Assembly (NCBI GenBank): GCA_007922225.1
Contig: ML679961.1
Span: 7,981,702-8,045,701 of the forward strand
Direction of reading: 5' to 3'
DNA from: Emydura subglobosa
Taxonomy: Eukaryota > Chordata > Testudines > Chelidae
DNA: 64,000 bases
Both the position numbers and the translations under genes were made by a program. A model generated the notes under the pieces. The model was not told where the DNA came from. It saw nothing but the letters and a program-made list of their open reading frames with translations, and did not search any database. This document shows, in pieces, positions 45,076 through 57,740 of the stretch. Each line of letters begins with the position of its first letter. Positions within the stretch are counted from its first letter, which is position 1.

Positions 45076-45738
45076 ATGCCAAGTTTGATCCTGGGTGGTA
45101 GCTGGCTAGAACTGAAGTATCCAGGTTGGGATACTTCAGTGTTGGATGGTCTACTGCTTGTATGGAGGAGGAAGGGAAGATTCCTGCTCTGAATGAGGTG
45201 TAGTCTCTTTCAGGAGTGGCGCCAGTTGTTCATGGCTCTGTTTCACCAGCCAGGAAGGGCCTGGGTCAGATTCACTGTACCGTCTGTTCTGAGCGTCAGG
45301 ATCCTGGGAGCTTCCAATCTGCATCAGGGACTTCATCCAGTACCCACTGAAATCCATGGGACTGCTCACGTGGTTAAATGAAGGTGCAGACCTGGCCGCA
45401 GTGGGATTCGTGCAGCACGGCTCTATGCCAGTCCCTCCTGGGTCTGCTCTCCCAGTATAGGGAGCAGGAAGCTATTCTGGGGGCAGGGCTGGATAATGCT
45501 GCACGCCAGTGATCCTTACAGCACAATGGGCCCTTAGGGGTCAGGACAAGCCTGCAAAAATCTTAGAGCAGCCCAAAGGTGCGTGCAATGGATGTATGTA
45601 AACACTGGGTGACATCCAGGCCCCATTGAAATCAACGGGAGTTTTGCATCAGTGGAGTCAGGATTTCAGCCAAAGGGCCTTCCTGGATTATGGCCCAGGT
45701 TACTAACAGCAGAGGATTGCGGCTTGCCGTCACAGCTG
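45076..45738. other. TXNDC16 intron sequence, unassigned
   Basis: Possible old repeat pieces at 45600-45670 (CATTGAAATCAACGGGAG). No gene. Confidence 0.4.
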
Positions 45739-46170
45739 TGTCACGGGCAGCCAGACCGAAAGGTCAGAGCCAGAGTCCACAGTCACAAGACAGGAGTCAA
45801 GAGTCAGCTGGGTCAGGATCTCAGGGGATCAGAGGCAGCAGACAAAAACGGAGGCGGCCAGAACCACAAGTCAGATGCCAGGAGTCGAGCCAGGTTGGGA
45901 TGCCGGGAAACCAAGCCGGGGCAGCAGGAGCACTAGGCAGACAGTTCACACACGGGTGGACAGCTCCCTCGTCCTGCTGCTAGCTTAAGTAGGGCCAGCG
46001 GGCCAATCGGCTGTTCTGGGACTCCACCAATAGGACCTCAGGGGCGGAGCCTCAGGCTGGGGCTGGCCTTCCTGGCTCCTGGGTAAGGAGCTGTCAGCAG
46101 GCTGCCAAGTGGAGGGTTGGAGCATGGCTGCTCCTGCAGACTTGGATCTGGAGGCCCGCAGGTCATGACA
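45739..46170. repeat. probable short solo LTR
   Basis: A 432-bp block begins TGTCACGGG and ends GGTCATGACA, so it has TGTCA...TGACA ends as LTRs do. It contains GCTTAAGTAGGGCCAGC and a CCAATAGGAC CCAAT-like box. It is not related to the Gmr1-like LTR. No target duplication was certain. Confidence 0.5.
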
Positions 46171-46455
46171 CACCAAACAACAAACAAATATAAGGTGTCT
46201 CTCTTCTGACAAGGAGAGTGAAACCAGTGGACGGACATCTCCCCTCAGAACAGTTGTTTTCGGATAGTCAAAAGCTGTAGGGGATTGCTAAACTCATTCC
46301 AGACCTCCATCAATGAAACGCTAAGCCTGGTATTAAAAGGGAGATTAAGCGTCAAACTATTACTATCCAGAGGAGCTACAGTTCTGGGACAGAGAAGCTC
46401 CTGCAGAAAAGTCAAGCTGAAACATTAATGACCCTGGCACCAATAGGACACTCAC

Positions 46456-46627
46456 AATCTGAGGAACCTGAGCAGCTCTGCTCTTCCTAGCATGCCAGTG
46501 TAAGCCAGGGATCTCGCTGCTCCCTTCTCGTACAGCTTGAGAACAGGAAATTGAGTGGCATTCTCCCTCCCACAGACATCAGGCCAGTCCCAGCAGTTTA
46601 TCTTGGCAAGCGAAATTCCTGGGGTTT
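46456..46627 (-). CDS. TXNDC16: TXNDC16 exon, second half of first thioredoxin-like region
   Basis: Acceptor TTTTCTGCTACAG, donor GTGAGT. It encodes ISLAKINCWDWPDVCGREN, then ATQFPVLKLYEKG with the cis-proline strand of a thioredoxin fold, and a final helix GRAELLRFLRL. NAT in GRENATQ is a potential N-glycosylation site, sensible for an ER-luminal protein. Phase 1 in, 2 out. Confidence 0.94.
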
Positions 46628-48349
46628 CTGTAGCAGAAAACAAAATATTTACAACCAAGTTAGAGAAGTAAAGAGTCAAAAGATGAATTATTTAGGCAGA
46701 GAGCTTTCCAAAAGAGCCCTTGGATATTGCTGTATTTATCGGTATAACTATGGTAAGAAATCCTTTTGGCTCTGGACCTACTGTTAATAGTGTTGAGGGC
46801 CAGATTCGGATATACTGACTCATGCAGAGTAATACCTTAGTCCTGGAGTATCACCATTGAAATCAATGGGACTTCTTGCCTGGTAAGACACTAGTCTGTG
46901 TGAGCAAAGGTAGCAGAATTTGGCCATAAATGAACTTCCCCCATCACCCCAATGCTAATTTCATTGCTATGGAACTCATTCAAATTGAGTTTCTTAATTA
47001 TTGTTCCCATGTCTGCCAATCACCCCAGCATGCTTGGCTCATTTTTGGTTCCTCCGTGCAGCTGGCTATGCTGCTCAGTGGATTCCGCCATTGCGAGCGG
47101 TTTCACACCCAGTGGAGCGTGAACTCGCTGCTTTTCTGCACCGTGTGCATTGTACATACAGAAGAAACGAGAGGCAGCGTTGAACTGTGGGGTTATCAGG
47201 CCATTTAGACAGTAAAGTGATGTCAAAACATTACAGCAAAGGACAAAGGGTCTGAGTAGCTATCTGAGCTGCAAGAGGCAAGTACGTCTCCCTTAAAGAA
47301 TGGGCAGTTGTTGTATTTAGTAGATCTAATCTTGGATGTCCTCTGGTCCTCCTCTCCCACCACAAAATCATTTCAATGCCGAAAGAAAAAAACGGGCGTG
47401 ACAGTGAAGATCTGGTCTCCCGATTGCAATGGAGCCATTTCGCTCAGCAATCTTTCACATGAAGACAAACATTTATTCAGTAGCTGCAGATATTATAGTG
47501 CATGTTTATTTACCAGCGACCAGCATGCTCTTTAAGGCAGCTCCTTTAACAATACAGTTGTCATATTCAGATTCAGCACTTCTCCGCAGGCTCTCAGCTC
47601 CCCCCAGCAGTGGGTCCATAGTGCAACCAAGTATTACGCATTCAACTCTCTGACTTACAGTCATTTCCACCAGGCAGAACCGGCTGAACTCTTACGTCAA
47701 AAATAAACAAGGCTTTCGAGTCCAACAATATCATCCAAGGCAATCCAGGACTCAGCTAAGCATGCAGGGATACCGGGTTAGTCAAGCTGCCGGGAATTTT
47801 ACAGATTCCTCATCTGCAAACCACAGCAGACACGTACATGATACACCACTTCTGAACTACTAGGGACCCTTCCACTGGCATCCCACTGCCAATCATCAGA
47901 GATGCCCATCTCCCTCCAAGCTCTGGATCCCAGGAATTCATTCCCCAGTCTCATCTTGTTCGGTTTTCCCAAAGATTAAATTCACCACAAACCAAAGTTC
48001 TCAAAAACAGGAGCCTAATTTTTGGCTGCTAAGTCCACTTTAAGGCACGACGGCCCAGACCCTCAGGCATTTAGGCTCCTAACTCTCATTGGATTTCAGT
48101 AGGAGTTAAGCATCTCAACAGCTTTGAGCCAAAGGACTTGTGCTCCGAAGTCCCATACGTCAGAGCCTCATTAAGACTCCTAATTTTGAAAATTTGGCCC
48201 CACCTCTGCGACCAGCCTCCATGCACGGGGGGGAAAGCAGTGCAAGCTGCCAGCAGAGCACGCTTCTTTTTTTAAACCACATCAATTGTTTTCCTCCCGT
48301 GCAAAAGGGCAGGTGATGCACCCTAAGGGGAATTAGATAATGCTGTGTA
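46628..48349. other. TXNDC16 intron sequence, mostly unassigned
   Basis: CATTGAAATCAATGGGACTT (46856-46875) is an old-repeat phrase. CATTTAGGCTCCTAACTCTC near 48068 is another. No gene seen. Confidence 0.4.
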
Positions 48350-48760
48350 TCATCCGAATTCCTGCCTGGCTGGGTCACTCCCCGGCTCCTCCACTGGGAC
48401 CCCAGTTGGGGGCACAAAAGGGTTTTTTCTGGCTGTCACCCCGTTCAGGCGGGGCCCCGCCTCCAGCCGTCTCACTCAGCAACAACGTGCGAGTCACCGT
48501 AGCACATCCCAGCAATATTCCTGCAGCAGAACTACCTTCCCTTGGGGAGGCTCTGGCCAGGCAGCAGGTTCCAGTCAGGTCTCCCTCCCTGGGTGAGAGC
48601 TGGAAGCCTGCTCTGCCCCCAGCTGAGCTCACTCTGCCCTCCACGCCTGACCCCGACTGCTGGGGCAGCACAACAAGCCTGGCTGAGCCCACCGCCACGC
48701 GTTAACCCTTCCTTGGTCAGTGTCGGGTTTGCATAGCCCATCGCGTCCTCCTTATCCCAC
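48350..48760 (-). repeat. possible LTR-type fragment
   Basis: CT-rich block with GCGTTAACCCTTCCTTGGTC near its right end, similar in style to 15030-15070. Open frames in several frames and no domain. Classification is uncertain. Confidence 0.3.
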
Positions 48761-50754
48761 CCATATGTATTTTCAAAGGCTGGTGAGTTACAGTGGCAGT
48801 GCCTGGCTGCACTGCATCTTGTTTCCCAGCGGGTGACATCATGCCAATTGAAACTCAACTGGATCAGGGAAACGGAGGCCCTGATGCCTCGGTCATTCCT
48901 AAAAACGCTACTCTTCTCGCCACAAAAAGCCATTCACCCAGTCATCAGACTCCATTTGGGGGGAGGGGAATTCTCAAGAACTCCATTAAACTTTTGTTTA
49001 GGTTGGTTACTGAGATCATCCACTTCGTCCAAAATGCTATTTTTTTTTTCTTTGCTCATCTGTGTAACCAAGCATGTGGCCTTTGGATGACATCTTCCCA
49101 AATGGATTTTCAAGCCCCTGGCAAAGTCAGCGGTGAGCCTACATAACTGTTTCTGTAATTCTCAGGAAGTTTTCACCCAGAAAGAATCTTAGCAAGGGGA
49201 TGGATGGCGGCTCTTCCTGGACGCAGAACAAGCGGGACATAAAAAGCCCACTGAATTCAGTTATCCGGATTTTGGCATCAAAATGAAGATCAAATCAAAA
49301 TCAAGATGAAGCCGCACGATGCTTACGCAGCAACGGGCCCGACGCCCCATCATCCTCAAGCCGAATGCTCCGAAACAGAGGTAGAAAAACCAACCCATTG
49401 AGTGGAGAGATAGCCAATGATCTGAATGGCCACAAAATATAAAACCTCTGAACCTACTAGACAGAGGGTGAAAGAGAGCAGATCAGTGACTGGAACACAC
49501 GGCCCCGCCTCGGCCGGGGTCGTTCTGAGGAAGGGCAGTTGGTTGAAGAGAGCGCTCGCCTCCATAAAAGCATCCCGGCCTAGGGCTCCAGACTGGAAGG
49601 AAGAATTCCCCAGGGTGAAAATGCCACAGAGAACACAGCCCACGGCCCAGCCTCAAGATTTGGGGCCGGACCCAAACTGACCACCTTCAAAGCCGGCCCT
49701 GGCGCGTGGAGCCGCCCTCCACCAGGGAAATGACCTGATTCACAAATCCTTAGGCAGCATCTGAGGGATAGTCTCTCTCTGAACCCTGACCACGCTGGAG
49801 ACCATGGTAGTCATTCCCTGCCGGGGCTAAGCCATGCAATGGTATCATCCTGCTTTTGGAACAACCCGGGGAGGGGGAAGAGGGGAAAGGAGCCATTTCT
49901 GAAAGGGGAGCGGAGAAACACGGCCAGCTTTGCTGGGCGAAGATCTTATCTCACACATTTCCTGGCTCTCTTGCCTGGTCTGAGGCCACCCTAGGATCTC
50001 CCCTGCACAAGGCAACTGCCGGATAACCCACCAGCTCAGCAGCAAATCCCAGCCTGAAGACACTGGCCTCCAGTCCCTCCCATTGCCCAAGGTCACCGAT
50101 CCTTCAGGGAGGAGGAAATCTCACACATGACACCTGGCACAACCTACCCCAGCGGCTGCTTTGCCCAGAGACGTCACACACGCCAGTTGGAAAGCCAGAG
50201 CACCCCGCTCCCTTCCGTCCCGCTAACTCCCTGCACTGGGGCGTTGCCTAGGCTAGACCCAATCCTCAGAAATGGCAGATTTAAGCCAATGCCCAGCTTG
50301 TCACACTCTACCCTCCCTGTGTGGTGATCCCAGGTAATTTACCAGGCAAACCCCCATCCTATGACGGGAAATCCACCGGTGACATCCTGGTCCCTCCATT
50401 TCCCACTGCTTTAATGGCATGCGAGGCTGTTATTGATCTTCAGTTGTTTGGTGCCACCTAGTGGCTACGAGATAATTCACAGACATCCGTTTCACGTTGT
50501 TAATGATCAGATCTTGACGGGAACTGGGTTTTGTGTTTCATGGGAAATTCCATGATCTTGAAGCGTTCCTTCTTCCGAAACAGGGCAAAGCCAAAAAGTG
50601 TCAAAATTTCCCAGGAAACTAAATTCCAGGGGGTGTGTGAAATCTCAGCCCCACTGAAGTCAATGTGAGTTTTGATGTTGACTTCAGAGGGGTGAGGAGT
50701 TCACCCATGGACTTTCCCCAGGAGCAAGGATTGCTGTTACAAACCCAGAACAGC
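48761..50754. other. TXNDC16 intron sequence, unassigned
   Basis: No gene or named family. Bases 50640-50690 carry GAAGTCAATGTGAGTTTTGA, another old-repeat phrase. Confidence 0.4.
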
Positions 50755-50885
50755 ATAGGTGGCCGTAAGCATGACAAAGCCCTGGCTGGGATGATTTAAT
50801 CGGGGTTGGTCCTGCTTTGAGCAGGGGGTAGGACTAGATCCCTCCTGAGGTCCCTTCCAACTCTCATCTTCTGTGATTCTATGGC
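50755..50885 (+). mobile_element. CR1 LINE 3' end fragment
   Basis: TTGGTCCTGCTTTGAGCAGG, GGACTAGATCCCTCCTGAGG, CCTTCCAACTCTCATCTTCT and the GTGATTCTATGG end. Same subfamily as 27232-27330, opposite strand. Confidence 0.88.
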
Positions 50886-52204
50886 AGCAGCAGGGTCTGA
50901 ACAGCTGGAGCGGAAGTTAACTGGTTAAGCCAAATATTGTTGTTATAATAATAGTAACAGCCCTCTCTGAGGTTTCCTGTTTATTTTCAGGATGATTGGT
51001 TAACCAAAGAGCAACGGCTTGCGAAGTTTCTGGCCAGATTCCCTTCGTGGGGTTTAAAAGGCTGTAAACATTGAACAGTATCAGACTAAAGCAAACCACA
51101 AATTATATCTCCAGCCCTCCCTGTCCTGGGTTCTTGTTCGCAAGCCCCTAACTCCACCCTTGTCAAGGCTCTGCACAGAACTGCTGAGGTTCGAGCTTGT
51201 TAGACGTCTGTGTCAGGGTGTATGATTTAAGTTTGCGTAAGTATTTAGACCTGCGTATCTGCCTGAGATGATATTCTAGGCCTGCTTTTGGGGCCAGTGT
51301 GCCTGCCTGAAAGCTAAAGTCTCTGAGCTACTCTTGTTAGAAAAGAACAAAGACATAGTGTGTTCCTTTTGTCTGCTCACAATAAGGCGGGTTTTTCTTT
51401 ATTGCTGTGGGGAAGAGAAAGGATGTAGTTAAAATGTTTCAAGGCGCAGTGAAGATGGGATATGTGAATGCACCAACGAGGGAAAGCTCTGACTCCTCTT
51501 CAAGACAGAGCAAGACCAAGCAACCGGCTGGGAAAGTGAGGGAGGTGTTAAGAAGACCGACCATGGCCAAGATGTGACCCTACTCCCTGCCCCTCCCATG
51601 GGGTAGAAAAGGGGTTGTACTGACACCCCTGCCAAAATGGAACGTGACCATATATTGGAAGGGGTGGTACTGGGGGAAAAGGAGGAGGACACACCTACAG
51701 GTATAATTAAGGCTAGCAAGAGAAAGGTGACGGGAGATAGGGGGTTTCATCGGCATACAGAACCATGGTCAGGGGAAGAAATAAGCCCGACTGGTGTGAA
51801 GGGCTTGGAAGTACGGTTATGGTTCTAAGCTTGTCAGTGTAACTCCCCCCCCCCCAAACCCTTCACGGAGCGCCTGCAGATTGGGCTCTGGACTGTTGCT
51901 TTCTGGAGAACTGTGTCTGGGAACTGAGAGGGGACAGGGCAGGGGAGCCCTAACAGTCTGCTTACAGGATGTCGGACAAGCTGGGCACCAAGTGACCAAA
52001 GCAAGAAACCCCAGTCGTGGCAGAGCACCTACCGGCCGCAGGAGTGAGCCAAGAGCAACAAGAGCGGCAAAGGGGCATGAGGGACTCTAAGTCCATGCGA
52101 CTCAGTAAATAGCGCAGACTTCCTCTAAAGATCAACTCCCCCCGCCCTTGTCCACTCACAGATCACCCGATACGCATGCACTGGTTTTGAAGATAGCAAT
52201 AGCA
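50886..52204. other. TXNDC16 intron; possible LTR-like sequence 51180-52130
   Basis: GGTTTTTCTTTATTGCTGTG and CCTCCCATGGGGTAGAAAAG lie in a block that reads like a decayed LTR or ERV leader, with a poly(C) at 51845-51857. I found no retroviral coding motif, so this stays unassigned. Confidence 0.3.
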
Positions 52205-54055
52205 ATGATGAGGTGATGTGTTTCTGCAGTACCATAGATGTACATGGATTACGCCCGGCAAGAGACATAAAAAGCAGTAAGAAGAGGTTTTTTAAATACA
52301 CTAGGAGCAAGAGAAAGACGAAGGAAAGTGTAGGTCCTCTGCTTAGCAGGGAAGGAGAGCTAATAACTGATGACATCAAGAAGGCGGAGGTGCTTACTGC
52401 TTATTTTGCATCAGTCTTCAGTAAAAAAAGGTTAATGACGAGATACTGAACACAATTAATATTAACAACCGGGGGGAATAGGGAAGAACAGGTTAAAGAC
52501 CATTTAGGTAAGTTAGATGTATTCAAGTCAGCAGCGCCTGATGAAATTCATTCTAGGGTATTTAAGGAACTAGCTGAAGCAATCTCGGAGCCATAATCAA
52601 TTATCTTTGAGAATTCCTGGAGGATGGGAGAGGTCTCAGAAGCCTGGAGAAGGGCAAACATAACCCCTATCTTTAAAAAGGGGAACAAAGAGGACCAGGG
52701 AATTATAGACCAGTCAGCCTAACTCAATACCTAGAAAGATACTAGAGCAAATTATTAAACAATCAATTTGTAAGCACCTGAAGGATAAAAGGACTAAGGA
52801 ATAGTCAGCATGAATTTGTCAAGAGCGAATCATGCCAAACCAACGTAAATTTCCTTCTTTGATAAGATTACTGACCAAGTGGTTAGGGGGAAGCAGCAGA
52901 TGTGATTTACCTTGATTTTAGTAAAGCTTTTGACACAGCAGGTTTCACATGACGTTCTCATAAACAAACTAGGGAAATGAGGTCTAGATGAAATCACTAT
53001 CTGGTGCGTGTATAACTGGTTGAAAACCACACTCAAAATGCAGTCATCAATAGTTTGCTGGCCAAATGGGAGGGCACATGTACTGGGGCCCCACAGGGGT
53101 CTTTCCTGGGTCTGGTATTATTCAATATTTTCATTAATGACTTCGTTAATGCAGTAGAGATTATGCTTATGAAATCTGCAGATGACACCAAGCTGGGAGG
53201 AGTTGCAAGCACTTTAGAGGACAGGTTTAAAATTCAAAAATGACCTTGACAAATTGGAGAATTGGTCTGAATTCAACAAGATGAAATTCAATAAAGAGAA
53301 GTGCAAAGTACTTTACTTAGGAAGGAAAAAAATCAAATGTACAATTACAAAGTGGAGAATAACTGGCTAGGTGGTAGTACAGCTGAAAAGATCTGGGGGT
53401 TATAACAGATCACAAACTGAATATGAGTGATGCAGCTGGAACAGCTGATATGATTCTGTGGTGTATTAACAGGAGTGTTGTATGTAAGACACAGCTGTCC
53501 TGCTCTACTCGGAACTGGTGAACTGGTTCTCTGCTGGAGAACTATGTCCAATTCTGGGCACCACAATTTAGTAAAGATGTGGACAGACTGGAAAGAGTCC
53601 AGAGGAGAGCCACAAAAATGACCAAAGGTTTAGAAAACCTGACCTATAAGGAAAGGTTAAAAAAAGTAGCATGTTTATTCTTGAGCAAAGAAAACTGAGT
53701 GGAGGACCTGATAACAGACTTCCAATATGTTAAGGGCTGTTATAAAGAGGACGGTGATCAAGTGTTCTCTTTGACCACTGAAAATATGACAAAAGGTAAT
53801 GGGAGTAATCTGAAGCAAGGGAGATTTAGGTTAGACATTAGGGAAAGCTTTAATTATCAGAGTAGTTAAGCTCTGGGATAGGCTTCCAAAGAAGGCCATG
53901 GAGTCCTCATCATCGGAAGCTTTTAAAAACAGGTTGGACGAACACTTGTCAAGGATGGTCTTGGTTTACGTGGTGCTGCCACGTGCAGGGTGCTGGACTT
54001 GATGACTTCTCAAGGTCCCTTCCAGCCATACATTTCTGATTCTATGAGGCTTTAC
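52205..54055 (+). mobile_element. CR1 LINE, long 3' fragment with most of RT
   Basis: The start of the RT region is visible as KTKESVGPLLSREGEL and AEVLTAYFASVF (52314-52430). Decayed frames follow: APDEIHSRVFKELAE (about 52530), EAWRRANITPIFKKGN (52640-52690), APQGSFLGLVLFNIFINDF (53087-53143), the catalytic segment KSADDTKLGG (53170-53199, normally FADD), and a C-terminal part [15 protein letters not shown] at 53590-53620. The 3' end is AGGTCCCTTCCAGCCATAC and GATTCTATGAGG. About 1.85 kb; many stops. Confidence 0.92.
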
Positions 54056-55404
54056 AGGTAATTAGGAGAGTGTCCATGCCCCGAGGGCCCCATCATTTTA
54101 AATTCCTTGGTTTGGGGGCTGTGACCCAAGAACTTCTCAATGCCAACTGGCAAGGGGCTTACAGGAATCTCCTGATTCTGGTATGTACATTTAGGTCCAC
54201 CAAAGAATGTTGCATGAGCTCTCAATTGAGAGCCAGTGTCATGCTGGTCATTGTACAATTTATGTACACATACTGTGTAAGGATTTGTGTGTATACACTG
54301 AAAATACGTCCTTAAAGTCTATGTCATCTGTTGTTCACATGTCAGCTGAGCATGGTCTCCCTTCAAAGGGTCACCTCTCACCAGTCTGAATTGAAAGCAA
54401 ATGAAGGCCTGTGAGGACATCAGAGGGATGATAAAATCTAACAGCGAGAGAAAAGCAGTGGGGGAGGGAACCCTATCTGGAGGTGTACATAAAAGTTCAG
54501 GCTTGGCTGAAACCACTGGAGAGAACTTTGGGTGGGATAACTTTAGACAAGAGAGGAACTTGTTCGTTAAGTTTATTCTCTAGAAAAAGAGTTATGATTT
54601 TGCTTTATATAGAACCATTGGTTTCCAATATTTGTACTCACTATTATTTGAGCTTTTCGTCTCTGACAAGAAACCTATTTTTGTTTTCACTAGAATTATG
54701 ATGTCTTACAAGCTTAAAATCTTACAAACTGGTGTGCATAGTTCCTTTGGGAAGAATGGGCCTCGTAATTGGGTGCATCCAGCAGGTAAGGGGCTGGACG
54801 CTGCAGGGAATGCGCCGAAGACTCGGGGGTAGACATGCGCCAATCGCTACCTGTACAGAGCGAGGCCTGCGGAGGCCTGGAAGGCAGCGTTTGTGCTGCC
54901 GTAGGCTGGTGATTTCAGGGAGCTGACCCCCAGCAGATGCAGACAAGACTGCTTCACACTCAAGGTAGGTAGTGGTGAGGTGCCTCTCAACCCTGGGGAG
55001 CATCCAGTGCCCCCACATGGGGGGGAAAAGGGTACACTTTACCAGGGCCTAGAGGCCCTGGGGGGCCGGTCCAGGCTGCAACCCCCATGGGTGTGTGTGT
55101 GGGAGGGGGCCCGTGTTACAAGTTTGTATTGGGCCCTGGGTACCATCACACAAGCATCCTGCCATGGCAGGTCTGTTGCCTGTTTGAGTCGAATAGTTAT
55201 TTTACCTTCTGCCTTTGTCCCCATGTCGGCTGGAACTGCTCCTTTACTGTAGCTACAGATTACAGGACTGAAGGGCGACTTTCCCCGTGCAGTGGAGTAA
55301 GTGCATGGCTCTCGTTTTCTCTTGCAAGGGTGTTCTATTCATTTCCCTCTCGCACAACTAGCAATTTACACACATGAGCCCCGTGCTCCATGGCACAGGA
55401 ACTG
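54056..55404. other. TXNDC16 intron sequence, unassigned
   Basis: AT-rich first half, CG-rich second half. GTACATAAAAGTTCAGGC and AGAAACCTATTTTTG suggest an unclassified retroelement leader, but no motif confirms this. Confidence 0.35.
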
Positions 55405-55510
55405 CCTTTTTGTCATATGTTTGTACAGCCCCTAGCACATGGGACCCTGATCCCTGGCGGGGGCTCATCAGAGCCTCTAGAATGCAAACAGTAAATAAAA
55501 GTAATACCTG
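55405..55510 (+). repeat. MIR-like SINE tail
   Basis: ATGTTTGTACAGCCCCTAGC, CATGGGACCCTGATCCCTGG and the AAACAGTAAATAAAAG end match the tail of the unit at 43055-43290. Confidence 0.65.
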
Positions 55511-55922
55511 GAGTTCCTTGCTCTTAAGGTCATACTTTGACACCTCCTGCTATTTATATTTCAGATTGGACTTGTTCACATTCGTGCCCATTTGCAACCC
55601 ATTTTCCACTCTCATTTACATTGGGGTCAATCCAGAGTAACCCCAGTGGAGTAACGGATTTACACCAGCGTAACAGAAAACAGAATTTGACTCTGCGGGT
55701 CAGATCCTCAGGCCTGCGAAGGTCCCTTAATACATCAGAGTGGTACAAAAGGATGTTAAGCCTCCCTCTGTCAGCAGCTGAGGGTCCCTCCAGAGTGGCT
55801 TTACACTAGTCCTGGGGCTGCTTTCCCAGGATACAGAGGACATGTCAGGAACAGGAATTCTGGGGGCGGGGCTGGATAACCCTGAGCTCCAGTGATCCTT
55901 GCATAGAATGGCCCATATGAAT

Positions 55923-56180
55923 ATGTCTACACTGGCACCAAGTCTCGGAGCCCAGGTCAGCTGAATCAGGCTAGTGGGGCTCTCAAATTGCAATGTAGAC
56001 ATTCAGGCTCAGGGTAGAGCCCGGGCTTGGAGACCTGACCCCCTCGCGCGGGTCTCAGAACCCGGGCTCCAGACCGAATCTAAAATGTCTACATTGCAAT
56101 TTCAGAGCCCCACAGCCATGTCCTGCAAGCCCGAGTCAGCTGACCTGAGCCAGGCGCAGCTGTGCCACGGGTCTTTTATT
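55923..56180. mobile_element. short foldback DNA transposon
   Basis: Starts ATGTCTACACTGG. Inside is a large hairpin: GTGGGGCTCTCAAATTGCAA (from 55974) pairs with TTGCAATTTCAGAGCCCCAC (to 56113). A relative is at 62105-62225, with TGTCTACACTGG, CTCGGAGCC and GTCAGCTGA. Confidence 0.7.
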
Positions 56181-56401
56181 GTCCTGCAGACAAGCCTGCA
56201 AAAGTCAGAGCAGCCCTCGGGTACATGTATATACATTGGATGAAATCCTGTCCCCACCGCAGCCCATGAGAGTTTGGGCAGGATTTCACCCACTGCGTAT
56301 ACACCCATCAGTTAAACCTTCCCTCCTGTAAAAGGAGGAGACGATACAGCACATGAACACCACCTGCTTTGTAACAATCCAATGGAACTCTGGCACCATA
56401 C

Positions 56402-56461
56402 CTTTTAAATCAACGGCCACCTCTGCATAGGACTGCAACATCGCCAGCGACACGGCTTCCC
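56402..56461 (-). CDS. TXNDC16: TXNDC16 exon, helix after first strand of thioredoxin-like region
   Basis: A 60-bp exon. Acceptor GTCCGTTGCAG, donor GTATGG. It completes a split Trp codon and encodes WEAVSLAMLQSYAEVAVDLK. This is where a catalytic thioredoxin has WCxxC, but here the residues are SWEAVS, with no cysteines. Phase 1 in, 1 out. Confidence 0.92.
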
Positions 56462-56988
56462 CTGCAACGGACAAGAGACACTGTCAATAGCGGTACATCA
56501 CACACAGCACCTCTGTCGGCAGAGGGGTTACTCTGTACACGTCAGGCTTCTCCAGCGTCTCCAGCTTTGCCATCACTTGAAGAAAATAAAAGACGGCTCC
56601 TTTTCTGATGCTGCAGTACGGGAACAAGACAACAGACAGAGATTGTAGCTTTCCGGTTTAACGTAGTGAATTGTTCTGGCACTAAGGTCCCTGTACAGAA
56701 GGTTGAATTACACTGAATTTATGTCACTGCCAAAGAAACATCTCAGTATTTTATGTGGAGATCTTCAAAAATAGCCAGCTTGTCTCTAGTTCAGTATTAA
56801 TCTATTAGAGAAATCAATTGAATTGTATTGTTCATGGTGTGTGAGAATACCTGGAGCTTTGCACAGGCATCTTTTCAGCTATTATTTAAATAAAAATAAC
56901 TTTAAATACATACAGGTGCAGTAAAAATATACTAAACTAAATAAGAAATGTGTAAACAGAATGCTACGGATACATGTATCGTACTCAC

Positions 56989-57135
56989 AACTGGCATAGA
57001 ACAGCACCGCCGTATGGGCGGTCTCTGTTAGAGCAGCATTGAAAGTTTCTTCTGTCAGGGTACGTATGAGATCCAAAGGGAGTTCTCGCTTTCTGTCTCT
57101 GTAAACAGCTTCCATCACCTGGTCGTCTTGGATGT
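56989..57135 (-). CDS. TXNDC16: TXNDC16 exon, start of first thioredoxin-like region
   Basis: Acceptor TTGTTGTAG, donor GTGAGT. It encodes DIQDDQVMEAVYRDRKREL, then PLDLIRTLTEETFNAALTET and AHTAVLFYAS, the first strand of a thioredoxin fold (AVLFYA). Phase 1 in, 1 out. Confidence 0.94.
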
Positions 57136-57740
57136 CTACAACAAGTCAACACACACATAAACGTGAACACACAGAGGCTGCAGGAACTCAACGTTTCCAA
57201 GGTTTCAAACAGAACAAACAAAGCAATTTATTTTGATGCTTTATGTGTATTCCAGTAGCACCTGGAGGCGCCAGTCAAGATCAGGGCCCCATTGTGCTAG
57301 GTGCTGTACATACATACAGCAAAGACAGTCTGTGCCCTAAAGAGTTAACTGTCTGACTATAAGATGAGAGACAACGGGTGGATATGACAGACACCTGGGG
57401 AATGAATGAGACTGTGCTGACAAGTGTAATAAGCAGCAGTCAGGACTTGCTTGCTACTGATATTTAACTCTTATCTGCCAGGAACTCTGAACTGCTTTGC
57501 CGAAGTGAATGAAACGATGCAGATTTACACCAGCTGAGGATGTGACCCTCAGAGCAAAGGACACTTTTATCCTGGAATCCGATTTGCATTTTTGTTTTCC
57601 TCATATTCAGACCCAGCTGTTTCTTTCTTCATTTTGGCCCTTTGTTTCATTTAGATCTTATGTAAAATTATTGGAAAACATGAGCAACTTTTTTTTCTGA
57701 AGAGGAATGTATTTTTAAGGAAGAACTACATGGGCCCATT
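57136..57740. other. TXNDC16 intron; MIR-like SINE at 57240-57370
   Basis: GCCCCATTGTGCTAGGTGCT and GTACATACATACAGCAAAGA correspond in reverse to the MIR-like tail. The rest (57371-57740) has nothing recognisable. Confidence 0.6.

Noticed and set aside
51180..52130. Possible endogenous retrovirus
   Set aside because: LTR-like composition but no gag, pol or env motif and no paired LTR.
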